Below are positions 24,601 to 35,600 of a stretch of 64,000 nt of DNA, in pieces. The translations under genes and the position numbers were made by a program. Below the pieces are notes generated by a model that searched no databases, was not told the origin of the DNA, and saw only the letters and a list, made by a program, of their open reading frames with translations. This DNA is from Zygnema cylindricum (taxonomy: Eukaryota; Streptophyta; Zygnematophyceae; Zygnematales; Zygnemataceae). Positions within the stretch are counted from its first letter, which is position 1. Each line of letters opens with the position of its first letter. The stretch lies in NCBI GenBank assembly GCA_037447655.1, contig JBBHKE010001244.1, forward strand, positions 288,346 through 352,345, in the 5' to 3' direction.

Positions 24601-25308
24601 AACAATAATGTTGGAAAAAAAAAGTACAAAATTTTCATTTTTTATGGTTTTTTGTTTGACCGACCGTAACTGACCGTTTTTTTTTTCCTGGTGAGTCAAC
24701 CGACCGTAACCGCCCGACCCCCAAAATTTGGCAACCGAATCCGTTCCGGATCCGGCGCGGGCGGTCGGTTAACGGTCGGTCACGGTTTCGGTTGACCGTT
24801 TGCGACCTCTGCCGTTTGGTGCTATCGCGATAAATTTCTTGCCGATACACTACACTAGTACTTATTTTTTATTATACTCGCATTCGTAAGCATATAAAAT
24901 TTACGAAAGTTGAATTTTGATAAAATGCACACCAGAATTGATCTCATTTTTTGAATATACGGAGGTTAAAGATTACGTACATCTGAACCGCCGACTATCA
25001 AATTGACGGATCTTGCTTATCTTACCCAAATAGAGTGTAGTAACAAATTTGTAATTTTGAAGCTCACTTTTGGTCAGTGTTAAAGCCGTATATACGGTGA
25101 CGTGAGGGTCGCTAGTCCGCCCATTGTGGCGCCAATAAAATCTCTATTCTGACGTCAATAAGGTAAAAAGCGCGCAATAACGTCAAATGCATCTAGAGTA
25201 ATACGTCACAACATTCAAGTGTGTATTCCATAGTTATAAAACGTGGTAGAAATTTAAACTACAGTAAAATACACATTTTTTTAAAATACAGTATTGAAAA
25301 CTAAATAT

Positions 25309-26118
25309 TAGTGTTGTGTATCGGTAAAAAACTTATCGCGATAACACCGATACCGATAGTTATCAGTTATCGAACGGTCAGAGATTCCGATATATCGGTC
25401 TGGGACCAACAAATTCCATATTGGCGATAACTTTAAAAATATATAGTATGCACACGATAGCACTTTATAACATACTGTATTATTTTATTGATTTTATATA
25501 GCGTGGCATGCCACGTATAAAAATCTGTCCCGTTACCGTTTAGCTGCAATTTATTACGGACAGCGCAGCATATAAATGTTGGCCGGTTAACTGAACAAAA
25601 ATTTTACGGCGACGTGCGCGCCACCGGAATCGAAAGGACGACTTGGAATGAGAAAACACGAGCGGACGGGCCAGCGTGAGCGCCGGCATCCCGGAATGGC
25701 TCTTTTGGCAGCTTATGCCAAAAAAGTCGACAGTTTGACACGTGGCAGGTCCCCAGTGGATCTCAAGGAATAAAGGGACAAAGCCATGGCGTCGGATGTG
25801 AAAGGTACATCGTTTTTACTGGATCCGTATCAAAACCGTACAGATCCCATGGCGGCTACTGTACTTTCTGTGCTTGTACACGTCCGGAGAATAAGACGTA
25901 CAGTTGAGTGTACAGGCCGTACATTTATCTGTACGGTCCGTACAGATATCGCCGATAACTATCGTTATTGGCATTATCGCCGATAAGTACCCGATATTAT
26001 CGGCTACTTATCGTCAATAAGACCGATGTCGATATATCGTACCAATATATCGATTATCGGATACCCGAAAAAAGGCCCATATCGGTTATCGGCAAATCCT
26101 TACCGATACACAACACTA
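25309..26118. mobile_element. Non-autonomous hAT-like element, TAGTGTTGTGTATCGG family
   Basis: It begins TAGTGTTGTGTATCGGTAA and ends TACCGATACACAACACTA, flanked by perfect 8-bp repeats CTAAATAT (25301-25308, 26119-26126). Subterminal CGATAACACCGATACCGATA motifs repeat. It is highly similar to 42786-43710. No protein is supported. Confidence 0.9.
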
Positions 26119-26126
26119 CTAAATAT

Positions 26127-28500
26127 ATTATATAGTACGACATACCGTATACACACCTATTTGACATACGTTCTGAACGTCAACAATATTGTTGGCGCAG
26201 AACTGGTTCTATTTACAATATTCTGACGCAAGTAGGACAAGTCATTAAGACTGTCAAAACTCTGATTATCTACAGGAGGGGTTTCGAACACGCACGGCTC
26301 TGGGTGCGGGACCTTCGGCACCTCTCTTCAATATGTGAAATTTGCCGTAAGTCCCACACTTACAAGATACCTACCCGGTATCGAACAATCCGTTAAAAAA
26401 AAAATTACGCGTAATTCTGTTGGGTTCAAACGCTAATATTTTTTTTTACCGTAGCGTTTGTCTTTTGACTTTTATGATACTGCCCGACTATTTGAAAACT
26501 GGTTTTTTCATTTGACGTCGACTCATGTGTTGATTTTTTCATCTGACGTCAAATGACGTGGGTACGTATAACATAAAGCTTCAAATTATATGTTAATTAG
26601 TACAACAGGACATTGTGAATTACTTTATCCGTACACCGCCCATTATATATTAGATTTAAAGATTATTAGCGTTTAATAGGAAATGAAAATGTATAATAAT
26701 CATTTAGTCAACTCCCCTTGAATAATGATGTTGATACCCCAACAAAGGTAGCGACCAATTTAGTGTTAATATAACATCTATGGGCAACATAACTTTGTTA
26801 GGTGCCTTTCCCATTTATTAGTTTAAACAACATTAATTTAGAGAGTCGGAATTTATAGGTTACGAGTACTATGATTCAAAATAATTAAGATTGTGTGTTT
26901 GAAACATTAAATTGGACGGAATTAGTAATGTCCATTACTAACTAATAATTTCACTCACAATAGTACATGGTACAATAACCACTACGTTATTGTTGTATAT
27001 AATAAGATAAAGATAATTTAATGAAACAAATTGGGTTAACAAAACGGGTTAATAATATATATTTAAACAAAATGGGTGAATGATAAAATGAAACAAAAGC
27101 AAGTAAATATGTAAATAATAAAGTTTTTTGCATAGTTAGAAACAAAAATCATTTAACATGTTTCGTTGATGGCTTGTTAAAACATTTGAGACGCATATAA
27201 ACACTTTTTTTAGAGGTAGTTACCGCATATGTTTACAATAACTATAAGATGGTATTATATTTTTGTACATTCTTCGTCATCAATAAGTAGTTGGAGCTAA
27301 ACATTGTACATGGTCTATTATGTTTAAAGGTTTGGACTTATACACTAGACTGTGTATACAATATTGATATATTTCTATAAATTTGTGTATATATGAAGGC
27401 ATCATATAGTACTTTATGTGAAAATGGTATCAAGTTTTTATTTAAATCGTGTTGGGTGTATATGTGTGGTTAACCAAGTGTATACTTTGAAAAATTCAAA
27501 GGTGATGCGCTTTGTCGACTACTAACAATGGTATTTTGCACAAATATAGGTAGTTATAAAATAGTTATCATATAAATAATCAACAATAGTATTTACAATC
27601 GAATATCATTTTTTAAACATTATTGAACATAGATCCAATAGGTTGTGTTAAGAGTTAAAGGGTGATTATAACAATTATGGGTGGTTATTGCAATTGAAAA
27701 GAACAATACTATAGCAATCACTGAGAAATTTATATGCGTCGACAAAACTTGTCAAGCCATAGCCAAGCCTACAAAACAAACAAAAAAAAATAATTTGGTT
27801 AAGTATCCATAATGGCGATTACAACTAGTATTGATGGTTATTATTTAATCTCACAAAGAATATAAAACGGTCAACTTACATTAAATTTCATAACTTAATC
27901 AAACATATCCTAGGCTTTAAAACCATATTGTCATTCGACGTCGGTGAAAGTCGACATGGCGTTTTAAGACTAGTATTGGTAGTTAATTCAACAATTTCAA
28001 ATGAATTGTTCTACGTTTATTAAGGTTACGCGATCACACATTTTGATCAACCAAATGTATTATTCAAAACTACAATTTCACCTTTTGTTGAATGTTGGGA
28101 CAAATGACTTTGGAACAACATCGTTGTTTTCGCAACATTGTGTAATAACATGTTTCGCATTAGTTAAGACAATCATGTCAAAATAAAATTATGTTACAAT
28201 TTTTTACGATTATTTTTTTGAGTTTTTACAAACATAAAAAAAAAACCCATTGTATTAAGCACTTTAAGATAAAATTTAACACACGTTTCACCATATGAAT
28301 AAAAAACAAAAGAAATAAAACGAATATGCGAACAACACAAAAATTCAAATGTTTCAATTAAAAAAAATAGTACAAGTTCATTTGAACAATAATGGTCCAA
28401 TTAGCCTAAGATTCTACGGAGCTCATCCAATTTTTTAAACCGTAACAAAATTCTTTCAAAATCTTTATGACTAGTTCCATCCTTCAAAGTTGGTTCGCTA
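26127..28500. other. AT-rich intergenic sequence, no gene supported
   Basis: About 2.4 kb of low-complexity AT-rich DNA without tandem or inverted structure that I can see. Only short unconvincing frames occur. A weak B-box-like stretch lies near 26280. Confidence 0.5.
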
Positions 28501-28523
28501 GAAATAGACAAAGCCACCTTTAG

Positions 28524-29251
28524 TTATGCCGTACTACCATTAAACTGTTTGGCTTTAAGCTTTTCGAGAAAAGTTAAAGCTTTTGTAAAATTGCAACCAA
28601 AAGCTTTCCTCAAATTTTCAATACACGTAGTAATTTTCGAACATCGAGCCCATCTTGATTTCTGACCGGATGCCCATACTTTGAATTGTTGACCGGGTTT
28701 TTTGTATGGTTTTGTTTGGGTTTCATGTAATAAAGATTTAATCGGAGGGCGGCCATCCAAAGCGTAATGGTACTCATTGAAAATTTACTCGACGTTTACA
28801 TTAACATGAATACTTTGAACGGTATACCCATTACAGTTATCCCGATCAATCTCAAAAGCATCAAGTTGAGGGAGAGGCGGCGTAAAAGAAGGGTTTGGAA
28901 CAAAGCAAAGAGGGGTAGGCGGCCTAAATGAAGGGGATGGAGGGGGGGGGGGGGGGGGGGGTGGGGGGGGGGGGGGGGGGGCATAAATGAAGAAGTGGCC
29001 TCTTTATCTATATCTTTCTCTTTCACAGTGTATTTTTGATTTATTTCGCTTTTTACACAAGTAATTTGTATGTTTTTATAAAAACCATATGGCTTAAACA
29101 CCTGGTTTTCATGCGCCACAATAAAGGCGTTTGCTGACGCTTGTTGAATTACAATTTCGTCCAACCATGGTTCATCCAATGTTGGGCCATGGCTTCCGAT
29201 TTTTCTCCCCTCTATTTTTTCTATACATCTTGGAAAAACTGCAAGCCTCAT
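28524..29251 (-). pseudogene. Unidentified protein remnant, minus strand
   Basis: Two open stretches: 29251-28982, with DEPWLDEIVIQQASANAF, FKPYGFYKNIQITC and a KEKDIDKEATSSF tail running into a proline run made by poly-G; and about 28790-28524, with NEYHYALDGRPPIKS, WARCSKITTCIENLRKAFG and NFTKALTFLEKLK. Composition looks protein-like, with charged and aromatic spacing, and it could be one decayed gene or a transposon accessory gene. I do not recognise the family. No upstream exon or clear start was established. Confidence 0.35.
28942..28981. repeat. Poly-G tract
   Basis: 40 bases that are all G except one T. Confidence 0.95.
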
Positions 29252-29429
29252 CTTCTCCTCTTAATCTACCCACCATTTATGTAAACAATTTAATAGTTGT
29301 TAAATACAACAAAAAACACCCAAAGTTTGGCAATTTTATTCAAAACACTCACAAAACAACAACGGCGTTTTAAAAAATAGTGTTATATATAACACTTATT
29401 GTTTGTTGAAAATGGTAAAAAACTTAAAA

Positions 29430-29740
29430 ATTGTAATAATGCATGATAATTATACTAAAACCTGAAAAATGGATAGTGCACCCTAATAATACTAAAAACT
29501 GAAAAACTAAAAAACACACACTAATTATACTAAAAATTGAAAACTTTAATAACACACACTAATTATACTAAAAACTGAAAACTTTAGACATGCACATTGT
29601 GCACACTAATAATACTAAGATCTGAAACCTGTAAAATGCACACTAATCTTACTAAAAGCGGATAAGTGTAATAGTACACACGAATTACACCAAAAACAAA
29701 AACTTAATTAATGCACACTAAATATAACAAAAACTATAAC
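29430..29740. repeat. Imperfect minisatellite, about 40-45 bp units
   Basis: Seven or so degenerate units built on CACACTAATTATACTAAAAA followed by CTGAAAACTTTA-like sequence. Confidence 0.75.
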
Positions 29741-29759
29741 CGTAATAATAAAAAAATTA

Positions 29760-32280
29760 TATTCACAAAACAGTTTTAAAGGCTAGAAATACCTTCCAAA
29801 TTCTCATTCGTAGCATATATTGGGTTAATGTACTAGGTAATATTGTCTTTTTCATACTATGGAAAGCCTCTCGCCTGGCTTCTTCTGTATTTGGACAAAA
29901 GGAGGCTGGCTCGAGTTTCCTCCCAGATTTAATACAACATCAGCTTGAAACTGTAATCCTTGCCTGTCGCCATCCCTATTTCTTCCTTCACTAGTTTCAC
30001 CAGGTACAGCTCATTTTCATTTTCTCTTTGTTTTTTCTATATTAATGTTTTCGCCATTACTGTCAGTAAAACCTTAAGACCGTAGGTACTTAATACGAGC
30101 TGAACCAGCCCTATTCGCGGATTTCGAAAGTCGTTGATTCGGAATTTTATTGATCGTGGGAGTAACAGGGCACTTTCCATATGAAAATAATTGTGAAGAT
30201 AGAGTTGTGAGGATGGAGTGTGACGGTGAGGACAACCTAGAAATTAATAAAAAAAAAACAAAGATGTCAATAATAATAACACAAAAACTTCCTTTTTTTT
30301 CACTGCCATCTAGCTGTACATTTCCTACCCGCTGTACAGCTATACATTTCTGCCATTTTGAAAATGTACAGCTATACATTTTTTGCAAGCTGGACCCAAA
30401 GTCCCAAGAAAGTCCAACAAAGGTTATAAAACATCATATAAGTACAAAAAGAAGTCACTAAAGAGTCACAAAAAAGTTTTAACAAAATTTATCAGATGTT
30501 ATTAAATTTCATATATATATTATAATATTGGGTAAGGAAATATATGTTATTCTACTATATATGTCTTCTAAAAAACCCACGTAAGATAATTTATTTTCGT
30601 AGACATTGACAAAGTAAACTGTTCACCGCTGTTAGAGTTGAAGCATTTTTGCCACTGGTAACAATTAATTTCCTGTCAACTCTGAATTAGTGTTAACAAG
30701 ACTAGCTTGTGAAAAATAGGTTCTGATTTTAGGTATTGATTTTAGGTATTGCTTTACAGTTACCACATTCCAGTATATATCTTCTATTGCACGTTTCTAA
30801 AGTTTCTAGATAGCAATCTATAACCGTACATCCCTTTCCTGCAGATTTGACTTTCAGAAATGGAAAGATAAAACGTAGATTTTTTCCCTTCAAAACCTAG
30901 AGCATTTACATTTAAACACTCACAAGAGTATACAGCATGAGTTACTTGCCTTATAAATTTGTTCCGAAAAACGGCCGCGAGGAATAAAATACAAATGGCG
31001 ACCAGGGAGGCAGAAAACGATGATAGGGCAGGCAGGAAACGAATAATGACACAAAACACGAAATGAAAAGGAGAGGCAGAGAGTTGAAACAATCGTTTTT
31101 TGTGTTTAAACGTGTTCATATGTAAAAATTTCGAATTTAAAAGGTTAAAGAAATCAACGGGCAGAAAAATGTTCCGTCCCGCGATTCCCTTTGTTCAACG
31201 GATTGTTGCGGTAGTTTCGCGGCGTTCGCAGTTAGCGATGCGGCTCGCGGCGCGAGGCGTCGTTACTCAAAAAACGAGGGGGGGCGACGTGGACGCCTCC
31301 ACGAGGGGTGCCGAAAGCCTCAGAGGTCCCGCTGGGCCAAAAAGTTGCAAGATTCAGCCTAGTATTTTGTAACGGCGGGTATTACGCGGCTTTTCGCACG
31401 GTGAATGCCACGCCACACAAACGACGCACGCCTGAAGCCACACCCTCAACTTTCTGGTCGAAACTCGAAACTCGTTCTGATCACAGACACGTGTGGATTC
31501 TGCAGTTTCATGTACTGTTTCAATTTTTGATGTATACACCAACGTGGACGCCGACAATCCAGGAAAATGCGGTGCACTTTCCACTGTTGTTTATTCTCCG
31601 ATGTACGGCATTACCTCGTGCAATTGCGTGTACAAAAACAACTGTCTACGTGGACATCGACACAATCTAAAGAATCTCTATTTTTAATACTGTGGAACTT
31701 TTTGTGAATACGAGTGATATTGGAAAAAGCGACGGTATTGCCGCCCAGTTGATATGGCATAATGTGCTTTATTCCGTACGAGCGCAATGTCTTTGGCAGT
31801 GCCGTACCATCACACATATACATATCCCTTTCCGCGTGCCAGTAGTGGCTCCGGGACATCCCATGAAAGGAAACGAAGCTTCACCAGAGACTGCGCCGCT
31901 AGGGCCACAGTTCAACACCAGGTAGGGCCGTAGGGCACTTCACCCACGGAGGGAACCACTGTCTTTCCGTACGTCACGCAGGATGTACCTCCACGTGTTT
32001 GCCTATGTGCCATCTCATTCCAAGCTTGCGGCTACGCCGGGAATGAGCCACGACATTTATCTAGTTCAGGTTTTTTCTGTTCAGACATATAGTGCCGCTT
32101 CAAACTTTCTTTTCCTTGTCTTTCACTCCAAACGACAGACACGTGGTCCTATGACGTACATCTTCCCTTACCCTAATCAGCTATACTTCAGTTCACACAC
32201 GCGGATCTGTACGGTATTGTACCTTCTATGATCTTGTTATCCGTGTTCTCACATGCCTGGTGTGACATGCTCAGCAGCTC
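29760..32280. other. Intergenic sequence upstream of the MATE gene
   Basis: AT-rich until about 31100. There is then a noticeably more GC- and CpG-rich stretch (about 31170-31480) with short open frames on both strands. None carries recognisable domains. It could hold distal regulatory sequence of the MATE gene. Confidence 0.45.
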
Positions 32281-32289
32281 CACCGAAAC

Positions 32290-32297
32290 TATATAAA
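32290..32297 (+). promoter_or_regulatory. Candidate TATA box of the MATE gene
   Basis: TATATAAA lies about 330 bp upstream of the MATE start codon, in the right orientation. No transcription start evidence is available. Confidence 0.45.
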
Positions 32298-32620
32298 GGT
32301 ATAATCTTGTTCCGAGGTCTCTTGGTGAGATTGAGGAGCTTCGTTTACGTTGACTCAAGTCTACTTTTTTTGTTAGCTCTGCAACCAACATTTCTCTTTT
32401 TAGGGCTCTTAACGTCAACTACTTAGAAAGGAAAAAGCTTACGTAAAACCACCATAAGTGAGTGAACAAGCTATTTCTGGATATCTATTCTCATCTCACT
32501 GTCGGTTAATATTTAAAAGTCTATCTTCCCCTCATTTGTAATATATATACATCATTTTTTTGTTACTTTAATTATTTTTTATTTTCCATCCTTTTTTTTG
32601 CTATAGACTCATTTGCAACC

Positions 32621-35600
32621 ATGAGCTTTACTGTTCCTAACCTTCAGCTTTCAACCATTTCAAATGGAAATTTCACTTCATTAAAGCCATTTTCATCTGG
32701 TCAGAAAATTAGGGCAACGCATCGATTGAACTATGAGTCTAATCTCTTTTCACTTAATAGGAAATCTATTAGGCAATTAAGTCGAAATAACTACAAATCA
32801 CTGGTCTCAAAAACAAATCCTCGTCTTTTTCCGAGGTGCTGCGACAGCTCATCGATCTCTCCAGACCTAGCCCGGGAGCCCGTTTGGGACTCAAGTAGAG
32901 AAGCCTACAACAGTTCCTCAGAACCACAAATTCAAATTCCCAGGGAGAACAATGCTAATTCAAATGAGGAAGAAATCATAGTTGGCAGTCCACTACGGGC
33001 TCCTCCTTCACTAGGAAATGCTTCCTTAGAATCTTCACAAAAATCTGCTCAACAAGGCTCAGAAACTTTTGATGAAGTGCACCAGTCTCCCACACTGAGA
33101 GCTCTCACAAAGGCAGGAATAGAGGTTGTAGAGTCTCTTGAACAGGCAGAAAGTGAAGCATTAAAGGCTATGCAAAAGGCAGAAGATTTGTCAATTCCTG
33201 TATTTAAAAAGGAGCCTCATTTGTTTGATGAAATCGAAAGAGAAAAACAACAACACCGAGACAGCGATGCTCAGAAAGTGTTGCGATTGGGCATGGATGA
33301 TGGCGTCACGTTTGAGTCTATTTTGGACAAGAAGGGGCTTGTGTCTGTTGAGGCGGATCAATGGGAGCCTGGAAATCTCTCACCTGCAAGTGAAATAGCG
33401 ACTCGTTTTGTTATTTCAGAAGTAGCCGAGAGATTATCAATTGCGGATGTAGAAAAGATTGAGATGGCCTCATCACCGCCGTCCATAATGGTTCCAAACC
33501 TTTCTGTAGGAGACAAAAAAGGGATGACCGGCACGTTGTTAGAGGATTCGAGATTATCAAGTCTAGATTCAGTTACATTAGACAGACTGACTGTTGAACC
33601 TGTACGGGAGAAAACAACAGTGAAGGAAGATTTGACAACTGTTGAACCTGTAAGGGAGTCAACTGTGAAGAAAGATTTGACAATACTTGAGCAAATGAAG
33701 GTTATTCTTGGATTTGCCGGACCAGCATTGGTAATTTGGCTCTCAGCTCCTCTTATGAGTTTGATTGACACGGCTGTGATTGGACAGGGTAGCTCACTCG
33801 AACTCGCAGCTTTAGGTGAGGCTCCCCAATCTTCGGTTTCTTTTTTTTTGGTCGTTGTTGTTTTAGTTTTTTATTTCTCCAGGAATTTTTCAAAGTGGCC
33901 TGCCTGTGAGTGAGCTGCTGGTTGATGGTTGTTGCGAGGATAGTGTGGAAGCTACCACTTCTAAGGAGGATTTTCTGTTTCCGGTATTGTATTTGGTGTT
34001 GAGCGTGTCACCTAAGGCATCAACGTCCTTACTAGTGTTCGTTTGCAAAGATTTTTTTGCCTACTTTTATCCTTCTGGCTTGTTTCACATAAAATGTCTT
34101 TCAATGTTAAGATTCTTGAGTGTATGTTACCTCAATGTAAGTGCTAACGGTTGTATTGTCTCTTACCTTCGTAACAATATGAAAGGCAGTAGAAGCCCCG
34201 GTTAACAGGATTGGGATTGCCCCTGCATAGTGGAATCTATCAATTTTTTTTTCAAGCTTGCACTGTCTGTTTGGCAGTTCTTCTACTTCTGTTTCTTATT
34301 TCCTGTTGTGCGGTTTTTCATCCTCATTTTTTTATACTCAGAGCAGCAACTCATCAGGAGGATCAGTTTCTTTGTTGTGTAATGTGACCGAAAATCATGT
34401 TGAAAATGTTAGATTTGCTAACATTTCTTCCTTGAAACTGCTCGATATGTGGTTGAGAATTGACTGAACTGAAATGCAGTTTACATGGGTTTCTGTATGT
34501 CTTTTTTTATAGTCCAACTGCATGGTGTGGAAAAAACATTTATATGTACATATAACCACATGTCACCCTGTGATTTGGCACTGTCATGTCAGTTGTTTGC
34601 TTATGGCTTCAAATTCCATGTGTCACATATGTCGGTTTGATGATCGCAGGACCTGGGACTGTCGTTTGTGATCACATCTCCAACCTCTTCATGTTTCTTT
34701 CTGTTGCAACCTCCAATCTAATTGCTACATCAATGGCTCATAAGGTAGGTCTTTCAACCTTACCCAAACTAGACTAAAAGCCGAACATGGTGCCTAAGAA
34801 ACATGATGTGGTACAGAAGAGTCTTTTATTGCTTTACCATTGGTCAATCGTTTGTTTTATCATTTAATCATTGACTTGAAAATGGCATGGAACAGGATGT
34901 GGAAGAGGCAGGAAGACACTTGTCGCGGCTCCTTTTTGTGGCACTTTCCTGCGGGATTTTTATGACTATCTTCACCCATTTTTATGCTCCTGCAATGATT
35001 CGAGGTATTGCTCTTAGCAGTTATTAATCTTACATCCTTTGCATGGCTTCAGTTTTTTGACTTGTTGTGGATGATGTACATTTTATGCAATGTCCTTTAC
35101 ATTTTTTGTGCTTGTCCGTTATGGACTGGCCTAGACTTGTGTGCTGAAATTAATGTTATTGGTTAAGGTTGTATTTTTATTCCAATTTGAACTTTTTTTT
35201 CAAACATAGTAGGCACTACGAGTATGGACTGATCACGATTTTGATGCACTGGGACAGGGTTTGTGGGCTCTAATGTGAGTGTTATCCCTGCCGCCAAGAC
35301 CTATGCAGCGGTGAGTTTAATGAAACATACAAAGTTTAGGACAGCCAGTCGTGGATTTTGTCAAATATTTTTTTTTGTAGACCATGGTGTAGTTTGTTGA
35401 TCCACATGCAGATTTTGCAACTATTTCAGCCATATGACCTGCTGCATTTAATAGTACAGCAGATGTTTACATCTCACTTGTTAGTTTCGCGTGCATGTGA
35501 AGTATTTATTAGGGTGGCTTTCAGTGTCTTTCATCTGTATGCTAGTTGTGTTGCTCAGCAAGTCATGTTTGCTGTCTTCAAGCTTAATGGTAGCAGATGT

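Larger units (their letters stand above)
23720..24811. mobile_element. Non-autonomous hAT-like element, CAGAGGTCGCAAA ends
   Basis: Perfect 13-bp terminal inverted repeat CAGAGGTCGCAAA, flanked by perfect 8-bp direct repeats CCGTTTGG (23712-23719 and 24812-24819). The CAGnG start and the 8-bp target duplication are hAT hallmarks. Subterminal regions are dense in ACCGACCG/CGGTCGGT motifs. There is no transposase frame; the centre is a 62-bp tandem array plus another inverted-repeat insert. Confidence 0.9.
23279..24857. mobile_element. Old hAT-like element in repeat B, itself interrupted
   Basis: Orthologous to the element at 12120-12591, with ends TAGTGTTGTGTATTGG and CGATACACTACACTA. It is split by the 1092-bp element at 23720-24811. 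Confidence 0.7.
19721..25205 (+). repeat. Long dispersed repeat, copy B (family unidentified)
   Basis: Collinear with 8622-12960. Copy B is longer because of extra insertions: a LINE 3' fragment (20231-20428), a small foldback element (about 20549-20757) and a 1.1-kb hAT-like element (23720-24811). No conserved coding frame was recognised between the copies. Confidence 0.75.

Noticed and set aside
26255-26400. tRNA or SINE B-box near GGGGTTTCGAACACGC
   Set aside because: The B-box-like match is imperfect and no A box or stem pairs were found at a suitable distance.
31100-32231. Small genes in the CpG-richer stretch upstream of the MATE gene
   Set aside because: Several short frames overlap on both strands without domains, splice support or start context.
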